A program made the translations under genes and the position numbers. This document shows positions 33,761 through 44,726 of a stretch of 64,000 bases of DNA, piece by piece. The notes under the pieces were generated by a model. It was not told the origin of the DNA and did no database searches. It worked only from the letters and a program-made list of their open reading frames with translations. The DNA lies in NCBI RefSeq assembly GCF_000346755.1, contig NZ_ANNV01000183.1, positions 1-64,000 on the forward strand, written 5' to 3'. Origin of the DNA: Pseudomonas sp. CBZ-4. Lineage in GTDB: Bacteria; Pseudomonadota; Gammaproteobacteria; Pseudomonadales; Pseudomonadaceae. Numbering within the stretch: position 1 is the first letter of the stretch; each line of letters opens with the position of its first letter.

Positions 33761-34672
33761 ATGACCCGCCACCGGCTGTGCAGCTGGTTGTTGTGCGCTG
33801 CGTTAGCGCTGGGCACCTGCGCAGCCAGGGGCGAGCCCTACCGGGCGCAGGAGGAGAACCTGCAGCGTTTTTTTACCGCGCTCTCGGTGCCACTGGGCTT
33901 GTCAGTGGTGCTCAGCCGCAAAGTCGCTCGCCTGCACGTCAGTGGGTTGTTTGATTTTGATGCGCCGCAACAGGTCCTGGAGGTACTGGCCATGCAGGAG
34001 GGCCTGATCTGGCATCGCGATGGGAAAGTCCTGTACCTCTACGAAGCCGATGAGGTGAGGAGCTCGGTGGTGGCGTTGCGGCACATTTCCGTCGACAGGC
34101 TGCGGGGCCTGATGCGTCGTACGGGGCTGGATGAGTCCAGCTATCCCTTGCATAAAAGCGCGGAACGCATGTTCTCCGTCACGGGGCCGCCAAGCTATGT
34201 CGATCAGGTGCTGCGCATGGCGCAATTGATGGATCGGCCACCTGCCCAGCCGCGCGTGGAGTTGCCCGCCGTTGGCGTGGTGCAGGTGTTCAATGTCAAC
34301 GTCGCTGATCGTCAATTTGGAGTGGGTGCGGACACGGTCAGCGTGCCGGGGATGGCTTCGATGATCGAAGCCCGGTTGTCCAGCGAGCACAAGACGCAAC
34401 TGGCTGACGGCAGCCTTACGTTCATTGCCTATCCAGACACCAACAGCCTGCTGATCCAGGGCAAGCCCGACCAGGTGAGCCTTATCAAGCAGTGGGTCGC
34501 GGAGCTGGATGTGCTCACCCGGCCGGATGAGGTCTCGTTGTGGCAGGTCGGTGCCGACCACAACGAACTCAAGACCCAGACGGCCCCTCCCGGGCCATCA
34601 CCCTTGACGGCGGAGCAGCATGAGCGTGTGCATCGCGCGTTCATGCAACGGGGTCGCGAAATTTCTCCATGA
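33761..34672 (+). CDS. Type III secretion secretin SctC, N-domains only (barrel missing)
   Basis: The 303 residues begin with a signal peptide (LCSWLLCAALALGTCAARG) and follow the periplasmic part of T3SS secretins. The N0 domain is FFTALSVPLGLSVVLSRKV to LYLYEADEV, and N1 runs from VALRHISVDRLRGLMRRTG to VLRMAQLMDRP. A later domain carries the typical ADTVSVPGMASMIEARL and YPDTNSLLIQGKPDQ. A working secretin continues for some 250 residues into the outer-membrane barrel; this one ends after a Pro/Thr-rich stretch and FMQRGREISP. It therefore cannot form a pore and is likely a remnant. ATG at 33761 fits the signal peptide; frames upstream cross the nasST promoter. Confidence 0.75.
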   Translation: MTRHRLCSWLLCAALALGTCAARGEPYRAQEENLQRFFTALSVPLGLSVVLSRKVARLHVSGLFDFDAPQQVLEVLAMQEGLIWHRDGKVLYLYEADEVRSSVVALRHISVDRLRGLMRRTGLDESSYPLHKSAERMFSVTGPPSYVDQVLRMAQLMDRPPAQPRVELPAVGVVQVFNVNVADRQFGVGADTVSVPGMASMIEARLSSEHKTQLADGSLTFIAYPDTNSLLIQGKPDQVSLIKQWVAELDVLTRPDEVSLWQVGADHNELKTQTAPPGPSPLTAEQHERVHRAFMQRGREISP

Positions 34673-34687
34673 ATAGGGCGCTTGTCC

Positions 34688-34903
34688 ATGCACCTGGAAA
34701 TACTCCTGCAAGAGCAACTGATCAGTCGCAAGCGTCTGGCGGCGTTTGCAGTGGGCAAGGTGTTGCCGCTGACACCTGAAGTCATTCGCTGTGTGGAGGT
34801 GCGGGTCAATGGTCAGTTGATGGCTTTGGGAGAGTTGGTGCAATTGGAGGATCGATTGGGTGTTGAGTTGCATGAGGTTTACCAGGATTGGGTCGCTCGG
34901 TAA
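34688..34903 (+). CDS. SPOA-domain fragment of T3SS C-ring protein (SctQ/FliN-like)
   Basis: A 71-residue protein matching one SPOA domain, the C-terminal module of SctQ/HrcQ/FliN: LISRKRLAAFAVGKVLPL, VRVNGQLMALGELVQLEDRL, then GVELHEV. Full SctQ is about 300 residues, but short C-terminal forms of about this size are also made as separate C-ring subunits, so it could be either a remnant or a stand-alone subunit. It begins 15 bases after the truncated secretin gene and belongs to the same relic. Confidence 0.68.
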   Translation: MHLEILLQEQLISRKRLAAFAVGKVLPLTPEVIRCVEVRVNGQLMALGELVQLEDRLGVELHEVYQDWVAR

Positions 34904-35068
34904 GGCTGGATAAAGAATCGTCCTACTGAGCACCTGCGAAAAGCGCTGGATGAATGGGTTTTTCCCTAGGGCGAGGTGTAGGACTGCTTCTTATAGTCGT
35001 GATGTTGGCGGGTGAGCCAGTACAGGGAATAAGGATTTCAATGTCAGTAGTTGGATGCAGAGGTGCGT

Positions 35069-35455
35069 ATGGCGGTCGTGATTGACGGGTCAGCGACGTC
35101 TCTTGTTTTTGCCCGTTGGACCTTGCATGGCGATGGTCGGTTGACGGGGGGAGGGACAGACGTTCAGTTGCCACCCAAGGAGGGTTTGGTGCTGCGGTTG
35201 CTGCTGGGGTCTGGTGGCACGTTGATGACCAAGGACCGCTTGCTGGAACTCGCATGGCCCAGAGGCGAGGTGGCCGAGGAGTCGCTGACACGATGCATTT
35301 ACTCGTTACGCAAGCACTTGAAAGCCGACAAGGGCTTTATCAAGACGATCTATGGCAGGGGGTATCGGTTTACTTGTCCGGTGCAGGCGGGAAGTGCTGA
35401 TGCGAAGCAGGTGGCGCATGTGTGTGCGGTGTGTGGTCAGGTCAACAATGTTTGA
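35069..35455 (+). CDS. HilA/OmpR-type winged-helix DNA-binding protein, DNA-binding domain only
   Basis: A 128-residue protein made almost only of a C-terminal transcriptional-regulator (OmpR/ToxR/HilA) winged helix: LPPKEGLVLRLLLGSGGTLM, then SLTRCIYSLRKHLKADKG and the wing IKTIYGRGYRFTC. It lacks a receiver domain and the long TPR region of HilA (about 550 residues). Because an IagB-like gene overlaps it by eight bases, as iagB follows hilA in Salmonella SPI-1, I read it as a shortened HilA-type T3SS activator. A receiver-less OmpR orphan is the alternative. AGAGGT precedes the ATG at 35069. Confidence 0.72.
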   Translation: MAVVIDGSATSLVFARWTLHGDGRLTGGGTDVQLPPKEGLVLRLLLGSGGTLMTKDRLLELAWPRGEVAEESLTRCIYSLRKHLKADKGFIKTIYGRGYRFTCPVQAGSADAKQVAHVCAVCGQVNNV

Positions 35456-35909
35456 AACCTGGGGGAAAAGTCTGTTGTTGAGCCTGTTGATGGGCAGCAG
35501 CCCGGCGCTGGCATACTGCTGGGATGAAGTGGCCAGCCGTTACGACCTTGAGCCGGAGTTGCTGCAGGCCATCGCTGCTGTCGAGTCGGGTTACCGCGCG
35601 CAGACCATCAACAATGCCAACAGCAATGGCACGCGGGATATCGGCTTGATGCAGATCAACAGCATTCATCTGCCCCGCCTGCTGAAGCTGGGCATTACGG
35701 AAGAACGGTTGTTGAGCGAGCCGTGTCTCTCGGTGGAGGTGGCAGCGTCGATTCTTACCGAGTTCATCCAGCGCTTTGGTTACAACTGGACGGCTGTCGG
35801 CTCCTATAACGTCGGTGGCGGGGCAGGCCCCAAACGTGATGCCTTGCGCCTGCAATACGCGCAGAAGATCTGGGCACGCTACGAAGAGCTGGTTGCCAAT
35901 CGCCCATGA
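35448..35909 (+). CDS. IagB-like lytic transglycosylase of a type III system
   Basis: A periplasmic peptidoglycan-cleaving enzyme that opens the wall for secretion machinery. The 153 residues have a signal peptide (MFETWGKSLLLSLLMGSSPA, cleavage before YCWDE), the catalytic Glu in IAAVESGY, the SLT motif DIGLMQIN and the C-terminal YNWTAVGSYNVGGG. Length and the CWD start match IagB/IpgF/HrpH-type enzymes. All catalytic motifs are intact, so it may still be active. ATG at 35448 overlaps the winged-helix gene stop. Confidence 0.85.
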   Translation: MFETWGKSLLLSLLMGSSPALAYCWDEVASRYDLEPELLQAIAAVESGYRAQTINNANSNGTRDIGLMQINSIHLPRLLKLGITEERLLSEPCLSVEVAASILTEFIQRFGYNWTAVGSYNVGGGAGPKRDALRLQYAQKIWARYEELVANRP

Positions 35910-35994
35910 CGATTGACGGCACGCCTCGCATGCAGCCCGCCACCCCGGCTATAATCGTCGCCACCTTTCGCCGCCATCCGAGTCTAGCCCGCCC

Positions 35995-37014
35995 ATGTAT
36001 ACCCTGGCCCGCCAGCTGTTGTTCAAACTTTCCCCGGAAACCTCCCACGATCTGTCCCTGGACCTGATCGGTGCAGGTGGCCGCCTGGGGCTCAATGGCC
36101 TGGTATGCAAGGCACCGGCAAAGATGCCGGTATCGGTGATGGGGCTCGACTTCCCCAACCCGGTCGGGCTGGCGGCTGGCCTGGACAAGAACGGTGCGGC
36201 CATCGATGGCTTTGCGCAGCTGGGTTTCGGTTTTGTCGAGATCGGCACCGTGACCCCGCGTCCACAGCCGGGCAACCCCAAGCCGCGTATCTTCCGCCTG
36301 CCGGAAGCTGAAGCGATCATCAACCGCATGGGCTTCAACAACCTGGGCGTGGATCACTTGCTGTCGCGGGTTCAGGCGGCGAAGTACAAGGGTATCCTCG
36401 GCATCAACATCGGCAAGAACTTCGACACGCCGGTGGAGCGTGCGGTGGATGACTACCTGATCTGCCTGGACAAGGTCTACGCCCACGCCAGTTACGTCAC
36501 CGTCAACGTCAGCTCGCCCAACACCCCGGGCCTGCGCAGCCTGCAGTTCGGTGACTCCCTCAAACAATTGCTCGAAGCCTTGCGCCAGCGCCAGGAAGAC
36601 CTGGCCGTGCGCCATGGCAAGCGTGTGCCGTTGGCAATCAAGATTGCCCCGGACATGAGCGACGAAGAGACCGTGCTGGTGGCCCAGGCCCTGGTGGACT
36701 CGGGCATGGACGCAGTGATCGCGACCAATACCACCCTCAGCCGTGTTGGCGTCGAAGGCCTGGCCCATGGTGACGAAGCGGGCGGCCTGTCGGGCGCGCC
36801 GGTGCGTGAGCAGAGCACCCATATCGTCAAGGTCCTGGCAGCCGAACTGGCCGGGCGCTTGCCGATCATCGCCGCCGGTGGCATCACCGAAGGCCAGCAT
36901 GCGGCCGAGAAGATCGCGGCTGGCGCCAGCCTGGTGCAGTTGTACTCCGGTTTTATCTACAAGGGCCCGGCGTTGATTCGCCAGTCGGTGGATGCGATTG
37001 CGGCACTGCGCTGA
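35995..37014 (+). CDS. pyrD: Dihydroorotate dehydrogenase (quinone), class 2
   Basis: PyrD oxidises dihydroorotate to orotate on the inner membrane, passing electrons to ubiquinone, in pyrimidine synthesis. The 339 residues begin with the short membrane-associating helices ([20 protein letters not shown]) typical of class 2. FMN/substrate motifs follow: [18 protein letters not shown], the catalytic Ser in [12 protein letters not shown], and GLSGAP. It begins 85 bases after the T3SS relic and is a separate unit. Confidence 0.97.
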   Translation: MYTLARQLLFKLSPETSHDLSLDLIGAGGRLGLNGLVCKAPAKMPVSVMGLDFPNPVGLAAGLDKNGAAIDGFAQLGFGFVEIGTVTPRPQPGNPKPRIFRLPEAEAIINRMGFNNLGVDHLLSRVQAAKYKGILGINIGKNFDTPVERAVDDYLICLDKVYAHASYVTVNVSSPNTPGLRSLQFGDSLKQLLEALRQRQEDLAVRHGKRVPLAIKIAPDMSDEETVLVAQALVDSGMDAVIATNTTLSRVGVEGLAHGDEAGGLSGAPVREQSTHIVKVLAAELAGRLPIIAAGGITEGQHAAEKIAAGASLVQLYSGFIYKGPALIRQSVDAIAALR

Positions 37015-37021
37015 TGCCTTG

Positions 37022-37043
37022 ACTGTGGGAGCCCGCTCCCACA
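37022..37043. repeat. REP-like palindrome after pyrD
   Basis: CTGTGGGAGC and GCTCCCACAG flank CC, eight bases after the pyrD stop. It probably acts as the mRNA 3' end of pyrD, though no T tract follows. Confidence 0.65.
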
Positions 37044-37058
37044 GTAATTTTCAGCCAA

Positions 37059-37083
37059 TAAAAAGGGCTCCATAAAGGAGCCC
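37059..37083 (-). terminator. rmf terminator
   Basis: On the minus strand GGGCTCC, loop TTTAT, GGAGCCC is followed by five T. It lies about 90 bases past the rmf stop. Confidence 0.85.
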
Positions 37084-37170
37084 CCTGGGCCGAAGCCCGC
37101 CGCCCGGATAGGACGTGCGTGGTTAAGTCGTTACATCTTCAACAGTGTATGTCGGAATTGAATGCCCTGA

Positions 37171-37386
37171 TTAGCCGACGGCGTGAAGTTCGTTGAGTCT
37201 GTGGATTCCCGCAGTGCCAGTCATACCGTCCCAGTTGTCGCCGCGTCCTTCTCGCCAGCCGTTGATCCAGGCTTGGCGTACCGACGGTAGAGTAAATGGG
37301 CAAAGCTCACGGGATTTGCCATGAACGCCATATTGATATCCGCGTAAAAATGCTCTTTCCAACGGATCACGCTTAAGTCTTCTCAT
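37171..37386 (-). CDS. rmf: Ribosome modulation factor
   Basis: RMF dimerises 70S ribosomes into inactive 100S particles in stationary phase. The 71-residue basic protein matches the family (RDPLERAFLRGYQYGVHGKS, LPSVRQAWINGWREGRGDNW). The ribosome-binding GGG sits in a small AGGG-AAACA-CCCT hairpin that ends directly at the ATG, and a hairpin-rich leader lies upstream. Confidence 0.96.
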   Translation of the reverse strand: MRRLKRDPLERAFLRGYQYGVHGKSRELCPFTLPSVRQAWINGWREGRGDNWDGMTGTAGIHRLNELHAVG

Positions 37387-37424
37387 AGGGTGTTTCCCTC
37401 ACTTGTTGACTGTCTTGATATCCT

Positions 37425-37491
37425 TCGGCCTCGTCTGGGGCCGGGCAGAGTTTTTCTGCCGTTGGTGGGCTCGCTGCCGGCGTGGCGAGCC
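37425..37491 (-). promoter_or_regulatory. Three consecutive hairpins in the rmf leader
   Basis: The spacer before rmf holds three perfect stems: GGCTCGC/GCGAGCC (37468-37491), GGCAGA/TCTGCC (37444-37460) and CGGCC/GGCCG (37426-37443). They could stabilise the mRNA or tune translation of a gene known for post-transcriptional control. No terminator T tract follows any of them. Confidence 0.5.
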
Positions 37492-37918
37492 TATGTGTCG
37501 GCGTCGTTACGGCGCCAACCTGTGTTGAGTTCTAACCAATAGGTCACATGGATTCAATGATCGTTTTGTCATAAGCACGTAACGATAACGATGCTATAGC
37601 CATAAGCTAGGGTGGCTTTTCGCCCCATTTAATGGGCAAAGCCAGCTATGATGCAGCCTGCAAAGAGGATGGGTTTAATCCTTTAGTGAGAATGTCCGCC
37701 CGTTGCAGTCGGTTACTATTCGACGAAGGGTCGGAATATTTCCTTTTGTTACGCCACATTATCTATCTGCCCCGTCAACCACGGCCTAAAGGCCTGGCAG
37801 GCGGGGTGGGACGGCACATTCGTGCCACGCGAGCACTCTTCAAGAAAAGTGCTTGATTGAAAACCGAGCCGGCGATGCGTCGCCCGTTCATTTATTGCTG
37901 AAAAGCCTGGAATGCCCC
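37492..37918. other. Long spacer between rmf and rlmKL
   Basis: This AT-richer spacer (about 430 bases) must contain the divergent promoters of rmf and rlmKL. An imperfect dyad GGCTTT-TC-GCCC with GGGC-AA-AGCC lies at 37614-37643. A plus-strand open frame at 37632-37856 encodes a basic 74-residue peptide with no family resemblance; I do not count it as a gene. Confidence 0.5.
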
Positions 37919-40183
<2,265 letters not shown>

Positions 40184-40197
40184 TCGCCGTCACTTAA

Positions 40198-40236
40198 AGC
40201 CGCAAGCCTGGAATATTCCGGCCTTGCGGCTTTTTT
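40198..40236 (+). terminator. rlmKL terminator
   Basis: AGCCGCAAG and CTTGCGGCT enclose an inner GGAATATTCC dyad and are followed by six T, 14 bases after the stop codon. Confidence 0.9.
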
Positions 40237-40323
40237 ACGCTGGTCAAATACAGGCCCGATGGCTATAACTTAACGCCTAGCCAAAGTGACACCCCCCGCA
40301 CGCTGGCGTTGTGAGTGTTGCCT

Positions 40324-42732
40324 ATGCCGTTGCAAGCCGTTCGCCCGAAAATCCTTGGTTTTATCAGTGAGCAGGCATCGGCTTGGCTGGTGGCATTGGT
40401 GGTGTTATTGGCGGGGGCTGCGCTGACGCTGATTGTCGCGTGGGCGGCGTCCAACCTCTATCAGCAACAGCTGCGCCAGCGCTTTCAGTTGCTGGTCAAT
40501 GAACGCTACAGCCGCCTGCAAGAGCGCTTTGAGGACCAGGAGCAACGCCTGGGTAGTCTGCGGCGTTTCTTCGTCAATTCCGGCGACGTATCCCGTGAAG
40601 AGTTCGACGGCTTCGCCCAACCCCTGCTGCTGCGCGCCCGTGCCTATTCCTGGGCGCCGCGGGTGTTTCGCGATCAGCGCAGCGCGTTTGAGCAGGAGGT
40701 GTCACGCCAACGCGGCAAGCCTTTTGTCATTCGCGAGCTGGACGCCACGGGCGAGTTGGCCCCAGCGCCCGAGCGCGATGAATACGTGCCGGTGCTCTAC
40801 AGCCAGACCCAGAGCCTGCTCGGTTCGCCATTGGGCTTTGACCTGCTGGCCCAGCCACTGCGCCGTTCAGCCCTTGAGCGTGCGCTGAAGACCGGCAAGA
40901 TGGCGGTGTCGCAACCCATGCAACTGGTGGGGGTGGAACCGTCCTATGCCGCTGGCGTATTGCTGGTAGCCCCCGTCAGCAAGCTGCCGGACAGCCAGCA
41001 ATCCCAGCCCGAAGCCTATGGCTTCGTGATGGCGGTGATCAGCATGCGGCAGTTGGTGGCCGATGGCTTGCCCAAACCCAACCGCGACAACCTGGTGATG
41101 CAGATCATCGACACCTCCGACACCCAGAAGCGCGTGCTTTATGCATCCAGCAATGCACCAGGCAGCAGCGACCTGGCCGCCGCGCGCCGGCTGACCCTGG
41201 GCGATCACGTCTACGCCCTGAGCCTGCAAGCGAGCCAGGTGTTCGACCAGGCCAACCACTCTTCGATGAACACGATCCTGACCATGGGCGGCCTGCTCAG
41301 CCTGCTGCTCAGCGCGTTGCTGTATGTGCTGGTCAGCCAGCGTCAGCGCGCGCTGAAAATGGTCGAGCAACGCACCGAGCAATTGCGCCTGAGCGAGCTT
41401 GAGTTGCGCGGCGCCCATGGTCAGTTGCGCAGCGTGCTGAACGCGGCGACCCAGGTGGCGATCATTGCCACCGACCTGCGCGGCGTGATCAATACGTTCA
41501 ATGCCGGCGCCGAGCAGATGCTGGGCTTCAAGTCCGATGAAGTGCTGGGCCGCCTGACCCTGGAAAGCCTGCACCTGGCCCCCGAGCTGGACGCGCGCGC
41601 CGCCAGCCTGAGCATGGTCATGGGCAAGCGCATCCCGCCGAGCCAGGCGATGCTGGTAGAAAGCCCTGACCACCAGCACGAGGCCCGCGAGTGGACCTTG
41701 AAACGCCAGGATGGCAGCCAGTTGACGGTGAATATGCTGGCCACGGTGTTGCTGGATGACCATGGCTTGTGGGTGGGGCACTTGGCGATTTACCTGGACG
41801 TCACCGAACAAAAGCGTGCCTACGAAGCCTTGGCTGCACGGGATCGCCTGCTGAAAAAACTCAGCGCCCATGTTCCCGGCGGGATCTTCCAGTTCACCCT
41901 GGAGCCCAAGGACAACTGGCGTTTTATCTACGCCAGCGATGGCATCCGCGATATCTACGAGATTGAACCGGGGGTGTTGCAACTGGACGCCAGCAAGGCG
42001 CTGGAACGTATTCATCCACTGGACATCGAGCGGGTGCGGGCTTCGATTCGCTTGTCGGCGCTGCAATTGAGCCATTGGCGTGAAGAGTATCGCGTGCAGT
42101 TGCCGCAGCGGGGCGTGCGCTGGATTCGCGGCGAAGCTACGCCGGAAGAGCTACCCGGAGGCGGTACGCTGTGGCATGGCTATGTGTCGGATATTTCTGA
42201 TCTGAAACGGGTTGAGGAGGAGCTGCGCGCGCTGTCGATTACCGACTCCCTGACGGGTATTCATAACCGTCGGTATTTCCAGGATCGCCTCAAGGCCGAG
42301 ATGGTGCGGCTCAACCGGGTGTCGGGGTCGCTGTCGCTGATCATGCTGGATATCGACCACTTCAAGCGGATCAATGACCAGCATGGGCATGGCGTGGGCG
42401 ACGGCGTGTTGCAGGAGTTGTGCAAGCGCATCAGCGTGCGCCTGCGGCGTACCGACGTGTTCTGCCGCCTGGGTGGGGAAGAGTTCATGGTGCTGTGCCC
42501 CAACACCGATGGCGAGCAGGCCTACAGCCTGGCGATGGAGTTGTGGCAGTCGTTGCGCAGCGAGCCGATGGAGCCGGTCGGTATTGTTACTGCGAGCTTT
42601 GGCGTGGCCAGTTGGCGCGTTGATGAAGGGATTGACGGTTTGTTGCTGCGCGCGGACTCGGCGGTGTATGTCGCCAAGCAGACCGGTCGGGATCGGGTGG
42701 AGGCCCGGGATAGCGGCAGGTCAGTCAACTGA
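40324..42732 (+). CDS. Diguanylate cyclase with CHASE sensor and PAS domains
   Basis: An inner-membrane c-di-GMP synthase of 802 residues. A first membrane helix (LVALVVLLAGAALTLIVAWA) leads to a periplasmic CHASE sensor (about residues 70-300, with ARAYSWAPRVF), and a second helix (TMGGLLSLLLSALLYVLVSQ) follows. Two PAS domains are next (VAIIATDLRGVINTFNAGAE; then GIFQFTLEPKDNWRFIYASD), and the GGDEF domain has GGEEF in CRLGGEEFMVLC. RRTD five residues before GGEEF is an intact inhibitory site, so product feedback is expected. There is no EAL domain. Signal unknown. A GTG three codons upstream is also open. Confidence 0.92.
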   Translation: MPLQAVRPKILGFISEQASAWLVALVVLLAGAALTLIVAWAASNLYQQQLRQRFQLLVNERYSRLQERFEDQEQRLGSLRRFFVNSGDVSREEFDGFAQPLLLRARAYSWAPRVFRDQRSAFEQEVSRQRGKPFVIRELDATGELAPAPERDEYVPVLYSQTQSLLGSPLGFDLLAQPLRRSALERALKTGKMAVSQPMQLVGVEPSYAAGVLLVAPVSKLPDSQQSQPEAYGFVMAVISMRQLVADGLPKPNRDNLVMQIIDTSDTQKRVLYASSNAPGSSDLAAARRLTLGDHVYALSLQASQVFDQANHSSMNTILTMGGLLSLLLSALLYVLVSQRQRALKMVEQRTEQLRLSELELRGAHGQLRSVLNAATQVAIIATDLRGVINTFNAGAEQMLGFKSDEVLGRLTLESLHLAPELDARAASLSMVMGKRIPPSQAMLVESPDHQHEAREWTLKRQDGSQLTVNMLATVLLDDHGLWVGHLAIYLDVTEQKRAYEALAARDRLLKKLSAHVPGGIFQFTLEPKDNWRFIYASDGIRDIYEIEPGVLQLDASKALERIHPLDIERVRASIRLSALQLSHWREEYRVQLPQRGVRWIRGEATPEELPGGGTLWHGYVSDISDLKRVEEELRALSITDSLTGIHNRRYFQDRLKAEMVRLNRVSGSLSLIMLDIDHFKRINDQHGHGVGDGVLQELCKRISVRLRRTDVFCRLGGEEFMVLCPNTDGEQAYSLAMELWQSLRSEPMEPVGIVTASFGVASWRVDEGIDGLLLRADSAVYVAKQTGRDRVEARDSGRSVN

Positions 42733-42749
42733 TGGGTGACTGAGCGATC

Positions 42750-43017
42750 GCCATCGCGGGCAAGCCCGCTCCCACATTTTGATCGGGTTCACACCCCTTT
42801 TGCTTTGCGAACCCAATCCACTGTGGGAGCTGGCTTGCCTGCGATAGCGGCGTGTCAGTCACAGATATGCAAATTGACACTCTGCCATCGCGGGCAAGCC
42901 CGCTCCCACATTTTGATCGGGTTCACACCCATTTTGCTTTGTGAACCCAATCCACTGTGGGAGCTGGCTTGCCTGCGATGGCGGTGTATCAGTCACTCAT
43001 ATGCAAACTGACACTCT
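42750..43017. repeat. Tandem duplication of a 134-base REP doublet unit
   Basis: Two nearly identical 134-base units, 42750-42883 and 42884-43017, each contain a REP head (CATCGCGGGCAAGCCCGCTC), an inner dyad GGGTTCAC/GTGAACCC-like, an inverted head (GTGGGAGCTGGCTTGCCTGC) and a tail ending GACACTCTGCC. The units fill the spacer between the convergent cyclase and dacB genes and differ at only a few positions. Confidence 0.9.
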
Positions 43018-43028
43018 GCCTTCCGGGG

Positions 43029-44489
43029 TCAGAGAACGGGCGCAGCCGCCGCCAGTTTCGGCTGGCGATACAAGTCCAGCAGCACTTGATCCAGTACCGA
43101 CGAAGCGCCCCACGGCTTCGGATCGTTGAGGATTGCCACCACTGCCCAGGTGTTGCCGTTGTTGTCGCGGCTGAACCCGGCAATGGCGCGCACGGTGTTC
43201 AAGGTGCCGGTCTTGACGTGGGCCTCGCCGCGCATGGCGGTGGTCTTCAGGCGTTTGCGCATGGTGCCGTCGGTGCCGGCAATCGGCAGCGAGCTGATGT
43301 ATTCCGCCGCATACGGGCTTTTCCACGCGGCCTGCAGCATCGCCGCCATTTCCCGGGCGCTGACCCGTTCGGCGCGGGACAGGCCGGACCCGTTCTCCAT
43401 CACCAGGTGCGGCGCAGTAATGCCTTTTTTCGCCAGCCACTGGCGCACGACGCGCTGGCCGGCCTTGGCGTCGTCGCCGTCGGCATCGTTGCGAAACTGC
43501 GCGCCCAGGCTCAGGAACAACTGCTGGGCCATGGTGTTGTTACTGTATTTGTTGATGTCGCGGATGATTTCCGCCAGGTCCGGCGAGAACGCGCGGGCCA
43601 GGACCTTGGCGTCCTTCGGCACCGGCGCCTGGATATCGCGGCCCTGGATGCTGCCGCCCAGTTCCTGCCAGATCGCCCGCACGGCGCCGGCGGTGTAGGT
43701 GGCGTGGTCGAGCAGCGACAGATAAGTCTGCGAGCTGCAGCCATCGGCCAGTTGGCCGCTGACGGTGACCGTCACGCTGCCATCGGCGGCGGTGACCGGG
43801 TTGTAGCGCACGTCGCCGGTGCACTGCTTGGTGTTGGACACTTTGACCTGGTTGTCGATACGGATACTGGCAATCGGCGGCTCGACGGACACGATGACCC
43901 GGCCTGAGTCATTACGGGTCACGAAGCGCAGGGCCTTGAGGTTGACCAGCAAGGCGTCGGGTTTGACCAGGAAGGGTTTGTTCTCGTCGTTGCCGTCGTC
44001 ATTGAACTCGGGCAACAGCGGCTGTTTGAAGAAGGCACGGTCCAGCACCAGGTCACCGGTGACTTGCTGCACGCCGTTGGCACGCAGGTCGCGCATCAGC
44101 AGCCAGAGTTTTTCCATGTTCAGCTTGGGGTCGCCGCCGCCCTTGAGGTACAGGTTGCCGTGCAACACGCCACCGCTCAGGGTGCCGTCGGTGTAGAACT
44201 CGGTTTTCCACTGGTGGTTGGGGCCAAGCATTTCCAGGGCGGCGTAGGTGGTGACCAGCTTCATGGTGGAGGCCGGGTTGACCGAGACGTCGGCGTTGAA
44301 GATGGTCGGCGTGCCCGGGCCGTTCAGGGGGATCATCACCAGGGACAGTGCGTTGTTTTGCAGCTTGGCTTTGGACAGTGCCTGCTGGACGTTGGGTGGC
44401 AGGGTGTTGTTGACGGTGGCGGCGGTGGCAGAGAAGGCCAGCGGCAGAAGAAGGCCGGCAAGGAGCAATGGACGCAAAGATTTGATCAT
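43029..44489 (-). CDS. dacB: D-alanyl-D-alanine carboxypeptidase/endopeptidase (PBP4)
   Basis: A periplasmic class C low-mass penicillin-binding protein that trims and opens peptidoglycan cross-links. The 486 residues start with a signal peptide (MIKSLRPLLLAGLLLPLAFS, cleavage near ATA). The three active-site motifs are present: SxxK in ASTMKLV, SxN in YSNNTMAQ and KTG in HVKTGTLN. The large insertion between SxxK and SxN is typical of PBP4. ATG at 44489 is chosen to begin with the signal peptide. Confidence 0.95.
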   Translation of the reverse strand: MIKSLRPLLLAGLLLPLAFSATAATVNNTLPPNVQQALSKAKLQNNALSLVMIPLNGPGTPTIFNADVSVNPASTMKLVTTYAALEMLGPNHQWKTEFYTDGTLSGGVLHGNLYLKGGGDPKLNMEKLWLLMRDLRANGVQQVTGDLVLDRAFFKQPLLPEFNDDGNDENKPFLVKPDALLVNLKALRFVTRNDSGRVIVSVEPPIASIRIDNQVKVSNTKQCTGDVRYNPVTAADGSVTVTVSGQLADGCSSQTYLSLLDHATYTAGAVRAIWQELGGSIQGRDIQAPVPKDAKVLARAFSPDLAEIIRDINKYSNNTMAQQLFLSLGAQFRNDADGDDAKAGQRVVRQWLAKKGITAPHLVMENGSGLSRAERVSAREMAAMLQAAWKSPYAAEYISSLPIAGTDGTMRKRLKTTAMRGEAHVKTGTLNTVRAIAGFSRDNNGNTWAVVAILNDPKPWGASSVLDQVLLDLYRQPKLAAAAPVL

Positions 44490-44726
44490 AAAGAATAAAA
44501 CCCTACTGCTGAGGAGGGTGAAAAAGGCGAGGGGTAAATAAGAAAAATCCCTCATTGGTCACGAAATTGTCGGCATTATGCCCCAAGGTGGGGCCTCTTG
44601 TAGCTGAACGATAGCTGGAAATCGGCGTTTTTTTGCAGGCAATTTGCCGCCCGTCCCAGAGAGTCGGGCAATCGCCGCCTTAAACTGCTAAAGTGCCGCC
44701 CGTTATTACTTAAGAGGATTGTTCCA

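Noticed and set aside
37632-37856. 74-codon plus-strand frame between rmf and rlmKL
   Set aside because: No ribosome-binding site, no recognisable motif and it runs into the rlmKL leader; treated as spacer.
42750-43017. Regular repeats suggesting a CRISPR array
   Set aside because: Only two 134-base units, each internally palindromic with REP heads, and no spacer diversity; it is a duplicated REPIN.
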